Shown here in pieces: positions 46,002-54,682 of a DNA stretch of 64,000 nucleotides. Numbering within the stretch: the stretch's first letter is position 1; every line of letters starts with the position of its first letter. The position numbers and the translations under genes were made by a program. The stretch comes from Haloferax massiliensis (GTDB lineage Archaea; Halobacteriota; Halobacteria; Halobacteriales; Haloferacaceae), in NCBI RefSeq assembly GCF_001368915.1, contig NZ_CSTE01000006.1, positions 62,001-126,000 on the forward strand, in the 5' to 3' direction. The notes beneath the pieces were generated by a model, which had not been told where the DNA came from, made no database searches, and saw nothing but the letters and a program-made list of their open reading frames with translations.

Positions 46002-46002
46002 G

Positions 46003-49000
46003 ATGAGCGACGCGAACCTCTCGACGGACGAACTCGTGCTTCCGGTCAAGCGGACCGAAGGCGAGACCCTCGAAGCGCGGATGACGGGCAACGCCTACAA
46101 CAACATTCTCCCCGCCCGCTATCTCCGCAAGGACGCCGACGGCGACCTCGTCGAGACGCAGGAGGACCTGTTCCCCCGCGTCGCGAAGAACATCGCGCTC
46201 GCCGAGGCCGTCTTCGAGGCCGAAAAGCGCGACATCGAACTCACGGTCACCCCCGACCTCATCAAGCCGGACCACCCGCGCCGCGACGAACTCGCCGCGG
46301 AGGTCTTCGGTAAGGGCGTCACCGCCGACGACGACGAGGCCGAGGCGACGCTCTCGGTGTACAACGTCAACAAGTTCGCCTACGACACCCTCGTCCCCGA
46401 ACTCCCCGAGGAGGTCCGCGAGGTCGTCGTCGAGAAGCGCGAGACGTTCCAGGACATGATGGAACAGCTCTCCTTTATGCCGAACTCGCCGACGCTCATG
46501 AACGCCGGCGACGAACTCCAGCAGCTGTCGGCCTGCTTCGTCGACTCCCCGGGCGACGACATCACCGACATCCACCAGACGGCCAAGGAGGCCGCCGAGG
46601 TGTTCCAGTCCGGCGGCGGCATGGGCTACGCCTTCTGGAAGCTCCGCCCCTACGGCGACGCGGTCGGTTCGACCGGCGGCATCGCCTCCGGCCCCATCAC
46701 GTTCATGCGGACGTTCGACCAGATGTGCGAGACCATCGCGCAGGGCGGCGCGCGCCGCGGCGCGCAGATGGGCGTCATGCGCGTCAGCCACCCCGACGTC
46801 ATCCAGTTCCTCCACGCGAAGAACAAGGACGTCTCGCTCGCGCACACGCTCCGCCTGAACGACCCCGACGACTTCACCCACACCAAGTTCGTCGATGCGC
46901 TCGACGAGGCGCGCGAACTCATCGACGAGGACGGCCGCGTCCCCAAGCACCTCCGTAACGCCGTCGAAGGCCACCTCTCGAACTTCAACATCTCCGTCGG
47001 CATCACCGACGGCTTCATGGAGGCGCTGTACAACGACGAGGAGTTCGTCTTCACGAACCCCCGCACCGAAGAGCCGCACGTCGCCACGCCCCAGACGAAG
47101 GAGATCTACGACATGTTCGGTCTCGGCGAGTACGTCGAGGTCGGCGAGGTCCTTTCGGTCCCCGCGAAGGAGCTCTGGGACCAGATTATCGAGGGCGCGT
47201 GGGAGAACGGCGAACCCGGCGTCGTCTACCTCGAACGCGCGAACAAACAGCACTCCTTCGACGTCGAGAAACACCCCGACCACCGCATCCTCGCGACCAA
47301 CCCCTGCGGCGAACAGCCGCTGGAGGAGTACGAGGCGTGTAACCTCGGGCACATCAACCTCTCGACGCTCGTCGCGGAGGACTCCCCCGACTGGCGCGTC
47401 TGGTACGACGCCCACGGCGACGAGTACGACTCGCTTGAGGCCGCGACGGAGGCGTTCCTCGAAGACGCCGTCGACTGGGAGGAGTTCAACCACCGCATCG
47501 AAAGCGGCACGCGCTTCCTCGAAAACGTCGTCACGATGTCGGACTTCCCGGTCGAGAAGATCGAGGAGAAAGTCCGCGAACTCCGCAAGATCGGTCTCGG
47601 CATCATGGGTCTCGCCCAGCTGTACATCCAGCTCGGCGTCCGCTACGGCTCCGACGAGGGCAACGAAATCGCCCAGCAGCTCATGACCCACATCAACCAC
47701 GGGTCCAAGCGGGCCTCCCACGAACTCGCCGCAGAGCGCGGCCCGTTCGAGGCGTGGGAAGACTCGAAGTACGCGAACCCGACGGAGTACCGCGAGTGGT
47801 TCGAACACCACACCGGCGAGTCCGCCGACGACTGGGAGGACGGCTACCCCATCCGCAACCACAACACGACGACCATCGCCCCGACGGGCACCACGTCGAT
47901 GGTGTCGAACACCACCGGCGGCTGCGAACCCATCTACAACGTCGCCTACTACAAGAACGTCTCCGACGACGTGCAGGGCGACGAGATGCTCGTCGAGTTC
48001 GACGACTACTTCCTCCGCGTGCTGGAGGCCAACGACATCGACGTCGAGGCCGTCAAGCGCGAGGCCCAAGACCAGATGGCCGCAAACGAGTTCGACGGCG
48101 TCGCCTCGCTGTCGACGGTTCCGGACGCCATCTCCGAGCTGTTCGTCGTGACCTCCGACCTCGCGGGCATCGAGCACGCGGGCGTCCAGTGCGCCCTCCA
48201 GAGCGGCGTCGACTCCGCCATCTCGAAGACCTGTAACTTCCCGAACAGCGCCTCGAAGGAGGACATGGACGAGGTCTACCGCTACATCTACGACCACGGC
48301 GGCAAGGGCGTCACCGTCTACCGCGACGGGACCCGCTCGAAGCAGGTGCTCACCACGCGCGCGAAGAACACCGAGTTCTCCGACGACGAGGAGGCCGCCG
48401 AGGCCATCGTCTCGCAGATTCGCGACGTGTTCGGCGACGTGGAGGCGTTCCTCGAATCCGAGGAGGTCTCGGACCTCATCGGCAGCGAACTCGAACTCGC
48501 CTTCGCCGACTCCCCGAGCGACGTCGGCAAGAAGCGCCCCCGTCCGGACGTGCTGTACGGCGTCACCCAGCGCATCGACACCGGCTACGGGAAGCTCTAC
48601 GTCAACATCAACGAGGACGAACACGGCGAGCCGTTCGAGCTGTTCGCCAACATCGGCAACTCCGGCGGCTTCACCGCCTCCTTCACCGAGGCGCTCGCCA
48701 AGACCGTCTCCACCTCGCTCCGCTCGGGCGTCGACCCCGAGGAGATTGCCAACGAGCTGAAGGGCATCCGGAGCCCGAAGGTCGCCTGGGACAAAGGAGA
48801 GCAGATTAACTCCATCCCGGACGCCATCGGGACCGCCATGCGCCGGTATCTCGACGGCGACATCGACAAGGGCTACCCGCAACAGCAGAACCTGACCGAG
48901 GTCGAAGCCGAGGCCGCCGCGGCCGAGGACGCGGACACCGACGGCGGGGTCGCCGTCGACGACGGCTCCGATTCCGACGCCGTCGCGGACCTGCTCGCGG

Positions 49001-49098
49001 CGGGCGAGAGCCCCGAGTGTCCCGAGTGCGGCGAGATGGACCTCTACTACTCCGAGGGCTGTAAGACCTGCCAGAACTGCGGCTGGTCCGAGTGCTGA
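46003..49098 (+). CDS. nrdJ: Adenosylcobalamin-dependent ribonucleoside-diphosphate reductase
   Basis: 1031 residues, class II reductase making deoxyribonucleotides. Seen are LSACFVDSPGDD with Cys178 of the redox pair, ATNPCGEQPLEEYEACNLGHINLS with the thiyl cysteine (Cys435), and TTTIAPTGTTSMVSNTTGGCEP (phosphate loop). AISKTCNFPNSAS is present, and the C-terminal zinc-ribbon-like tail reads CPECGEMDLYYSEGCKTCQNCGWSEC with redox cysteines. Between about 950 and 1000 there is an acidic linker. Coenzyme B12 dependence implies function with or without oxygen. Confidence 0.97.
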   Translation: MSDANLSTDELVLPVKRTEGETLEARMTGNAYNNILPARYLRKDADGDLVETQEDLFPRVAKNIALAEAVFEAEKRDIELTVTPDLIKPDHPRRDELAAEVFGKGVTADDDEAEATLSVYNVNKFAYDTLVPELPEEVREVVVEKRETFQDMMEQLSFMPNSPTLMNAGDELQQLSACFVDSPGDDITDIHQTAKEAAEVFQSGGGMGYAFWKLRPYGDAVGSTGGIASGPITFMRTFDQMCETIAQGGARRGAQMGVMRVSHPDVIQFLHAKNKDVSLAHTLRLNDPDDFTHTKFVDALDEARELIDEDGRVPKHLRNAVEGHLSNFNISVGITDGFMEALYNDEEFVFTNPRTEEPHVATPQTKEIYDMFGLGEYVEVGEVLSVPAKELWDQIIEGAWENGEPGVVYLERANKQHSFDVEKHPDHRILATNPCGEQPLEEYEACNLGHINLSTLVAEDSPDWRVWYDAHGDEYDSLEAATEAFLEDAVDWEEFNHRIESGTRFLENVVTMSDFPVEKIEEKVRELRKIGLGIMGLAQLYIQLGVRYGSDEGNEIAQQLMTHINHGSKRASHELAAERGPFEAWEDSKYANPTEYREWFEHHTGESADDWEDGYPIRNHNTTTIAPTGTTSMVSNTTGGCEPIYNVAYYKNVSDDVQGDEMLVEFDDYFLRVLEANDIDVEAVKREAQDQMAANEFDGVASLSTVPDAISELFVVTSDLAGIEHAGVQCALQSGVDSAISKTCNFPNSASKEDMDEVYRYIYDHGGKGVTVYRDGTRSKQVLTTRAKNTEFSDDEEAAEAIVSQIRDVFGDVEAFLESEEVSDLIGSELELAFADSPSDVGKKRPRPDVLYGVTQRIDTGYGKLYVNINEDEHGEPFELFANIGNSGGFTASFTEALAKTVSTSLRSGVDPEEIANELKGIRSPKVAWDKGEQINSIPDAIGTAMRRYLDGDIDKGYPQQQNLTEVEAEAAAAEDADTDGGVAVDDGSDSDAVADLLAAGESPECPECGEMDLYYSEGCKTCQNCGWSEC

Positions 49099-49503
49099 AC
49101 GCGGGCCAGTAACATCCGCGGTCGCTGTCTCGTCTCTCTTCCGCTCTGTTCTTTGCGACTTCTCCACTCCGAGCCTGTGCGGTCCAGTCTCGCGGACGTG
49201 TTCGACGACGTCGTATGCGACCGTCGGAATCGAATGAAACGCCCCCGAGGACATGTCAAATGTCCTCAGAAAGCGTCTCTCGAAGGGGGGTAGTTAGGGA
49301 CTTAAACACAGTATAAACAGTATATTAATGTCCTAATTCCGGCTCGAAATTGCCCATTAATCTGGCACGTAGATTTAAGTTATCCCGGAGATACCGGTCG
49401 GGTGGACACACCGCGACGGGTGCCGGGCAGGGATGCTGGCAGCGACGACCGCGCCACTAGCGTCCTCGGCGAGCGATACCGTCCCGGGTGTCGGACATAA
49501 CGC
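49099..49503. other. Intergenic region with pilin promoter
   Basis: 405 bp. The first half holds a pyrimidine-rich stretch after nrdJ suited to termination. From about 49285 to 49380 it is strongly A/T-rich, with candidate TATA elements GTATAAACAG (about 49309-49318) and GATTTAAGT (49372-49380). The second implies a start near 49404 and an unusually long ~100-nt leader before the first pilin gene. Confidence 0.5.
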
Positions 49504-49932
49504 ATGCAACTCAAACATCTCTTCACGGAAGACCGTGCAGTCAGTCCCGTCATCGGGGTTATCCTGATGGTGGCGATTACAGTGATTCTCGCAGCCGTCA
49601 TCGGCACGTTCGTTCTCGGACTCGGTGACCAAGTCAGCGAGACGGCCCCGCAGGCGAGCTTTAGCTTCGATTACGACGGCACCGACAACCTGACGATTAC
49701 CCACGAGAGCGGGGAGCAGATTGCCGCGAACCAGGTCACCGTAACCGGTAACTTCAGCAACTCCGGTAATAACTGGACCGCTTACGGTGGCTCCGATCCG
49801 ATCTCCGCAGGTGGGTCCGCCGTCGTAAACAACTCTGATGGATTCGCTGACGGCGACACCGTTCGCGTCGTCTGGAACTCGCAGAGTGGCAGCACGTCCT
49901 CCACGCTCCAGCAGTGGACCTACAACGGATAG
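49504..49932 (+). CDS. pilA4: Type IV pilin PilA (probably PilA4)
   Basis: 142 residues. The class III signal MQLKHLFTEDRA is cut by PibD before the conserved hydrophobic domain [20 protein letters not shown], which forms the pilus core. The rest is a Ser/Thr/Asn-rich beta domain with several N-x-S/T sites. Haloferax volcanii has six PilA proteins sharing one hydrophobic domain, two of them (PilA3 and PilA4) encoded next to each other. The order here fits PilA4 first, by recollection of locus numbering. Surface adhesion and microcolony formation are the known roles. Confidence 0.88.
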   Translation: MQLKHLFTEDRAVSPVIGVILMVAITVILAAVIGTFVLGLGDQVSETAPQASFSFDYDGTDNLTITHESGEQIAANQVTVTGNFSNSGNNWTAYGGSDPISAGGSAVVNNSDGFADGDTVRVVWNSQSGSTSSTLQQWTYNG

Positions 49933-50403
49933 ATGAATTTCAAACAACTCCTCGCTGAGGACGACGCGGTGTCGCCGGTCATCGGCGTTATCCTCATGGT
50001 CGCAATCACGGTGATTCTCGCGGCCGTTATCGGGACGTTCGTCCTCGGTCTCGGCGACCAGGTCGGCGACACTGCTCCGCAGGCGAGCTTCGGGTTCGAC
50101 TACAACGGCACCGCCCTCACGGTCACCCACGAGAGCGGTTCTTCCATCGACGCCGCGCAGGTCAACATCACCTCTTCGGTTGCCCTTAACGACTCCACGG
50201 GAACTGAACTCGCCGGGGCGAGCGGTACGACCGGCACTTGGAAGTCGATATCCTCGGATTCGGAGATTACTGCCGGGAGCCAAGTGACGGTTGTCGAGCA
50301 GAACGCCGACGACCTCTCAACCGCGACTGTTCGAGTCATCTGGACCTCCGAGAGTGGCAGTAACTCCGCCACGCTTCAGAGCTGGTCCGGTCCCGACGCC
50401 TGA
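49933..50403 (+). CDS. pilA3: Type IV pilin PilA (probably PilA3)
   Basis: 156 residues, ATG directly after the previous stop. The hydrophobic domain is identical to its neighbour's over [20 protein letters not shown] and on through [11 protein letters not shown], preceded by EDDA rather than EDRA at the PibD site. The mature domain shares only the first strands (TAPQASF, FDY) and the C-terminal [19 protein letters not shown] pattern. Co-transcribed with the first pilin. Confidence 0.88.
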   Translation: MNFKQLLAEDDAVSPVIGVILMVAITVILAAVIGTFVLGLGDQVGDTAPQASFGFDYNGTALTVTHESGSSIDAAQVNITSSVALNDSTGTELAGASGTTGTWKSISSDSEITAGSQVTVVEQNADDLSTATVRVIWTSESGSNSATLQSWSGPDA

Positions 50404-50576
50404 ACGCAACACCGCCTTTGCGGCATCGTTTTCTTCCGACCCACCCACCGAGCCGCGGCTGACTCGACTCCCGCGAAGCGTGTCCGGCCGCGTCGCTGGC
50501 GCGCGCTCAGACAGACGAACTGCGCCGTCGCGAGAACAGCCGGTTCTTCGCCGTTACAACGAGGGATACGCCGGTC

Positions 50577-50765
50577 TCAGACCGGGCGGCCGTCTTCGGA
50601 CGTGCCGACTAGCCACGTTCCGAGGGTGAGCGCGCCGGCACCGACGATGACCGCGTAGGACATCACCTGTGCGGAGTTCGGTAGCGTTCCCGGCAGCATC
50701 GCGATCGTCCCGACGATCATCAGCGCCATCCCGATGACGGCTTTCTTCGAACTGAGCAGTCCCAT
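50577..50765 (-). CDS. Small two-helix membrane protein
   Basis: 62 residues (MGLLSSKKAVIGM). Two hydrophobic helices (about 9-26 and 33-52) are followed by a short acidic tail. It converges with the pilin operon. Unknown function. Confidence 0.65.
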   Translation of the reverse strand: MGLLSSKKAVIGMALMIVGTIAMLPGTLPNSAQVMSYAVIVGAGALTLGTWLVGTSEDGRPV

Positions 50766-50816
50766 GTCGGTCTCTCCGGAAGCGTCCGATATGGAACTTG
50801 CGCTTTCGCGTCGCGG

Positions 50817-51377
50817 TTACTCGTAGTCCTGTTCGCCGGCGGGGACGACCACGTCGAGCCAGTTCTCCTCGGGTGGAAGCGGACACTCGAAGGCCTCGGT
50901 GAACGCGCAAAACGGGTTGTACGCGAGGTTGAAGTCGACGACGACCTCGTCTAACTCGTCGAGTGGCGCGTCGGGCGTGAGTTCCATGTACCGACCGCCG
51001 TTGTAGGTCTGCTGGCCCGTCGTCTTGTCGCGGAAGGGGACGAACAGCGTCGGCGAGTCGTCGTGTTCCTGGCGGTACGCCCCGAGGGAGAGGTCAGTGT
51101 CGCGGAGTTCGAAGTGGAACGTGGCGACGCGGAGATACCGGACCTCGCCGTCGGTCGAGGTGTCCATCGTCACCGGCTCGGGGTCGGCGTGCGTCTCGAC
51201 CGACGCGGTCACGCGGTAGTCCGGGTCGGGGTCGAAGTAGTCGAGGCCGTCGAACTCGTCCCGCTCTTCCGGCGGAATCGGCGACTGCGGGTGCGACCCG
51301 AAGAAGTCGTCTTTCTCCTCGCGCTTCGCCCGGAGTTCGGAGACGTAGGCGTCGGCGTCGAACGCGTGGTCGGTCAT
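50817..51377 (-). CDS. DUF1684 protein
   Basis: 186 residues. SELRAKREEKDDFFGSHPQSPIPPEER is the DUF1684 opening, RVATFHFEL and LFVPFRDKTTGQQTYNGGRYME the central block, and VVDFNLAYNPFCAFTEAFECPLPPEENWLDV the conserved end, with its two cysteines. Soluble. The family is widespread but functionally undefined. The N-terminal MTDHAFDADAY start was chosen because earlier residues are not acidic. Confidence 0.9.
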   Translation of the reverse strand: MTDHAFDADAYVSELRAKREEKDDFFGSHPQSPIPPEERDEFDGLDYFDPDPDYRVTASVETHADPEPVTMDTSTDGEVRYLRVATFHFELRDTDLSLGAYRQEHDDSPTLFVPFRDKTTGQQTYNGGRYMELTPDAPLDELDEVVVDFNLAYNPFCAFTEAFECPLPPEENWLDVVVPAGEQDYE

Positions 51378-51439
51378 ACGCGCCGATACCCGCCGGCGAC
51401 ACCTACACCTGACGGTTCGAGGGCGCGGCGACGAACCCG

Positions 51440-52423
51440 CTATCCGGAAACGCGGCGCTTGGCGACCGAGATGCGTTCGAACTGGTCGGGCGTGAGGTCG
51501 ATGTCCGCGGCCGCGACGTTCTCGCCGAGTTGGTCGACCGTCCGCGCTCCGACAATCGGCGCGGTGACCTGCGGGTGATGCATGAGCCACGCGAGGCTGA
51601 CCTGCGCGGGCGACGCGCCGACCGCCTCGGCGACCTCCTCGACCTGTTCGAGCGCGTCGAAGTTCGACGGCGTGAGGTAGGAGTCGGCGAACCGCTGGTC
51701 GTTCGCCGCGCGGGAGTCCGCGGGCGGGCGCTCGTCGCGGGCGTACTTGCCCGTGAGAAACCCGCCGGCCAAGGGCGACCACGGGACGACGCCGATGTCG
51801 TAGTCGGCGCACATGTCGAGGTAGTTCCCCTCTATCTCGCGGTTGGCGGCGTTGTACCGCGGCTGGGCGACTTTAAACGGCTCGTAGCCGCGCTTGTCGG
51901 CGAGTTCGTTCGCCTTGACGACTTTCCACGCGTTCGGTTCGAGCGTCGAGGTGCCGAGGTAGTTCACCTTGCCGTCGCGGACGAAGCCGTCGAGCGTCCG
52001 CATGAACTCCTCGACCGGGGTCTCGTCGTCCCACCGATGGATGTACAGCAGGTCGACGTAGTCGGTGCCGAGTCGGTCGAGGATGCGGTCCATCTGGCGG
52101 CGGAGGTGTTTCCGGTTGAGGCCGCGGCCGTTGGCGTCCTCTCGCGTGGGCCAGAAGATTTTCGACGCGACGACGAAATCCTCTCGGTCGCGTTCACCGA
52201 GCCAGTCGCCGATGTACGTCTCGCTGGCACCGTCGCCGTACATGTCCGCGGTGTCGATGAAGTTCCCGCCGGCGGCGGCGTACGCGTCGAGCAGTTCGTG
52301 GGCGCGGTCGCGGCCGACCTCGACCTCGCCGTCGTCGTTCCGCCGACCGAACCGCCACGTTCCGAACGCGAGTTCGGAGACCGTCGTCCCGGTCCGTCCT
52401 AATGGAACCATCGCGAGCGACAT
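51440..52423 (-). CDS. Aldo/keto reductase
   Basis: 327 residues, (beta/alpha)8 NADPH oxidoreductase. Catalytic tetrad motifs are NFIDTADMYGDG (Asp and Tyr), VVASKIFW (Lys) and LLYIHRWD (His); the cofactor end has PIVGARTVDQL. It resembles the YajO/Tas and general-stress GSP69 group. A TTTACC TATA-like element 27 bp upstream supports the MSLAMVPLG start, making the gene leaderless. Confidence 0.93.
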   Translation of the reverse strand: MSLAMVPLGRTGTTVSELAFGTWRFGRRNDDGEVEVGRDRAHELLDAYAAAGGNFIDTADMYGDGASETYIGDWLGERDREDFVVASKIFWPTREDANGRGLNRKHLRRQMDRILDRLGTDYVDLLYIHRWDDETPVEEFMRTLDGFVRDGKVNYLGTSTLEPNAWKVVKANELADKRGYEPFKVAQPRYNAANREIEGNYLDMCADYDIGVVPWSPLAGGFLTGKYARDERPPADSRAANDQRFADSYLTPSNFDALEQVEEVAEAVGASPAQVSLAWLMHHPQVTAPIVGARTVDQLGENVAAADIDLTPDQFERISVAKRRVSG

Positions 52424-52585
52424 ACCGAATCCGAAGACCGGACCGGGGTAAAGCCACTCGATTCCCGACGGTCGAAAATGAGGAACGTGCGGCGGTGGCG
52501 GGTCGACGCATCGAGCGCCCGAGAGACGCGAGAATCGCGGAGGGAGCCGCGCCGGAGGCGCTCGCGGAGGAGAGACCGAGAGTGT

Positions 52586-52653
52586 CGGAGGTGGGAGGAT
52601 GTGGAGGGGACGCGGAGGTGGGAGGATGTGGAGGGACGGAGGGACGGAGGGAC
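52586..52653 (+). repeat. Purine-rich tandem repeat
   Basis: Two copies of a 27-bp unit starting CGGAGGTGGGAGGATGTGGA (52586 and 52613) run into three 8-bp GGAGGGAC units (52630-52653). The plus strand is almost pure purine with many GGAGG and GGG runs. It lies between the aldo/keto reductase promoter and the stop of the next gene. No frame through it is protein-like. Confidence 0.85.
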
Positions 52654-52718
52654 GCGGAGGGAGAACGCAGGTCGCGTCGGTGCGCGAACCGTCGGATGCG
52701 TGTCGGCGACCGTCTCGC

Positions 52719-52985
52719 CTACGACCGGGCGTAGTTGTGCCCGATGACGAGCGCGAGCGCGTTGAGTGCGAGAAGCACTCCGAAGACGGTGAACTCGCTC
52801 GCTTCGAGGCCGCCGAACAGCAAGGGCAGATACAGGAACGGGAGGGCAACGGCGGCCCAGAAGCCGACGAACCGGAGCGGTGCGGCGACGAGTTCGAAGC
52901 CGAGGCGAAGCGACCGTTCTTCCGTTACGACCTCGCGGAGTTGGGAGAGGCGTTCACGGGGGACCGTGGATGGGGAGTTCGACAT
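52719..52985 (-). CDS. Small membrane protein
   Basis: 88 residues from MSNSPSTVPRERLSQLREVV. An amphipathic N-terminal half is followed by two hydrophobic helices (about 38-58 and 66-82). A TATA-like CTAATTATG about 50 bp upstream gives a short leader to this ATG; upstream in-frame Mets were rejected for composition. Confidence 0.65.
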   Translation of the reverse strand: MSNSPSTVPRERLSQLREVVTEERSLRLGFELVAAPLRFVGFWAAVALPFLYLPLLFGGLEASEFTVFGVLLALNALALVIGHNYARS

Positions 52986-53323
52986 TGGTTGGGGGGCACC
53001 TACGAACACAACATGGTGCGGAGGGGTCATAATTAGGTGCGAGAATTCGATTCGTTTCATACTCGTTTACTCGCGACCGTCGGATAAACGTGAAATTTCA
53101 TAGGCTGACGAGCGACGGCCTAATACTTTATACTCGGTTCTAACTCTTTTATTCAGAGAACATTCAGCTGTTCCTGAACAGTCCGGAAATCCTGATTTTC
53201 CCGAATTTCGATTGACCAGACTCGGCGCTCGGTGCGCCGGCCCGCGCGGTTCGTCAGTCGGTCTGAGGTTCGGCCGCCGTCGCTCCCGCAGGGATTTACC
53301 CCGCGAGCGCGACTGTCGGGGTG
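52986..53323. other. AT-rich intergenic region
   Basis: 338 bp between divergent genes. About 53060-53210 is markedly A/T-rich, with several TATA-like stretches (ACTTTATACTC, TTTTATTC) and a small hairpin CTGTTC/GAACAG with a 2-nt loop (53168-53181). A GATTTACC element 28 bp before the next gene is its likely TATA box. No gene seen. Confidence 0.4.
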
Positions 53324-53623
53324 ATGCCCGAACTCAACCGCGTCGCAAAGCGCATGTACAACATCCACCCGAACGCCATGCGTCTCGTCGTCGGCGAGGA
53401 GATAGACGGCACGTTCACGTTGGAGAGCGCGGAGTTCTTCCAGACGGAGTTTCAGGCCGAGGGGCGGTGCGTCGACGACGACGCGGTCTATCGGTTCGCG
53501 ACGACGGAGAACAACGACGCCGTCGTCGTCGGTCGACAGCGCCCCGGGGAGGACGGCTGGTCGATGGTCGGAGAAGTAGAGACAGTCGAGCGGGCGGACG
53601 CGGCGGATACGACGGACGCGTAG
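53324..53623 (+). CDS. Conserved haloarchaeal small protein
   Basis: 99 residues (MPELNRVAKRMYNIHPNAMRLVV). Soluble and acidic, with beta-rich patterning (GTFTLESAEFFQTEF, DAVYRFATTENNDAVVVG). The ATG was preferred to a GTG one codon upstream because a TATA-like element lies 28 bp away. No domain recognised. Confidence 0.75.
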   Translation: MPELNRVAKRMYNIHPNAMRLVVGEEIDGTFTLESAEFFQTEFQAEGRCVDDDAVYRFATTENNDAVVVGRQRPGEDGWSMVGEVETVERADAADTTDA

Positions 53624-53632
53624 CCGCGTGTT

Positions 53633-54568
53633 TCAGTCGGCCGCGCCCGCGCCGTCGCCGAACCGATAGCGGAGTTCGCGCCGAATCGCCCCGCGCTTCA
53701 GGAGGACGAACCCGAGGAAGATGAGCGCGAACCCGCCGACCGTGGACGAGGTGGGGACCTCGCTCAGGAACGCCCAGCCGGCGAGCGCCGCGAAGACGGG
53801 TGCAACGTACGAGACGAGGTTAATTTCGATGGGACCGAGCCGCGCGAGCAGGTCGAAGTAGATGAGGAAGCCGAGCGCGCTCGCCGCGAGCGAGAGGTAC
53901 GCGAGCGCGGCGACCGACTGGACGGTGAGGTCGACCGAGCCGATGCTCTCGCCGAGCCCGACGGACGCGACGTGCATCAGGCCCGCCCCGAGGAGCATCG
54001 ACCACGCCTCCATCGTCTCGATGGGCATCTCCGAGTCGACCCGACGGGTCAGGACGGAGCCGAGGGCGAAGGCGGCGGCCGCGCCGAAGATGAGCAGTTT
54101 CGCGACCGTAGCGCCGGCGAGGAGGTTGCTCGGGTCGAGTTCCGAGAGGACCGCGACGCCGACGAGGCCGAGGAGGAGGCCGACGACGCCGAGCGCGGTG
54201 AGTCGCTCGCTCGGGAGCAAGAGTCGGGCGAACCCGGTGGTGAGAACCGGGCTGAGGCTCACGATGACGGCGGCGGCGGCGCTCGTCACGGTCGGGTCGG
54301 TCTCGCCGATGAACAGAAGCGCGTGGTACGCGGCGATGAGAAACACCGCGCCGATGGCGATTTCCGTCCACTCGGCTCTGCCGCGTGGGACCGGCGAGTC
54401 GGTGGCGTACAGCGCGTAGGCGAGCATCACGACGCCGGCCACGTCGTACCGGAGGGCGGCGAACAGCACCGGCGGGAAAAAGTCGAGTCCGGCCTTTATC
54501 GCCATGAACGCGGAGCCCCAGACGGCTGCGAGGACGACGAACAGTCCGATGTTTCGGTACCGTGTCAC
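53633..54568 (-). CDS. EamA/DMT-family transporter
   Basis: 311 residues with ten hydrophobic helices arranged as two five-helix EamA repeats: AAVWGSAFMAIKAGLDFFPPVLFAALR opens the first, AYLSLAASALGFLIYFDLLARLGP lies in the second. Drug/metabolite exporters of this group often export amino acids or metabolites. Convergent with the small-protein gene by nine bases. Confidence 0.92.
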   Translation of the reverse strand: MTRYRNIGLFVVLAAVWGSAFMAIKAGLDFFPPVLFAALRYDVAGVVMLAYALYATDSPVPRGRAEWTEIAIGAVFLIAAYHALLFIGETDPTVTSAAAAVIVSLSPVLTTGFARLLLPSERLTALGVVGLLLGLVGVAVLSELDPSNLLAGATVAKLLIFGAAAAFALGSVLTRRVDSEMPIETMEAWSMLLGAGLMHVASVGLGESIGSVDLTVQSVAALAYLSLAASALGFLIYFDLLARLGPIEINLVSYVAPVFAALAGWAFLSEVPTSSTVGGFALIFLGFVLLKRGAIRRELRYRFGDGAGAAD

Positions 54569-54682
54569 AGCGTTGGTGCACCGGGGAGGTGCCTGAACGT
54601 TTCGTTACGGGGCGGTTTCGCCGGTGCCGCGAGGGGGGAACGGCCGAGCAACACCCGCCGGCCGCCAGCCTGCGACCGCGAC

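Noticed and set aside
45468-46002. A cobalamin riboswitch before the B12-dependent reductase
   Set aside because: No B12-box-like sequence or branched fold could be seen. Archaeal B12 riboswitches are not generally expected in this group.
45754-49254. A 1166-codon open frame antisense to nrdJ
   Set aside because: It mirrors the nrdJ codons, has no recognisable domain, and nrdJ itself is certain.
52424-52849. Minus-strand extension of the aldo/keto reductase frame with repeated HILPPP units
   Set aside because: The Pro-rich repeats come from the G-rich tandem repeat read in antisense. The family start and TATA box are at 52423.
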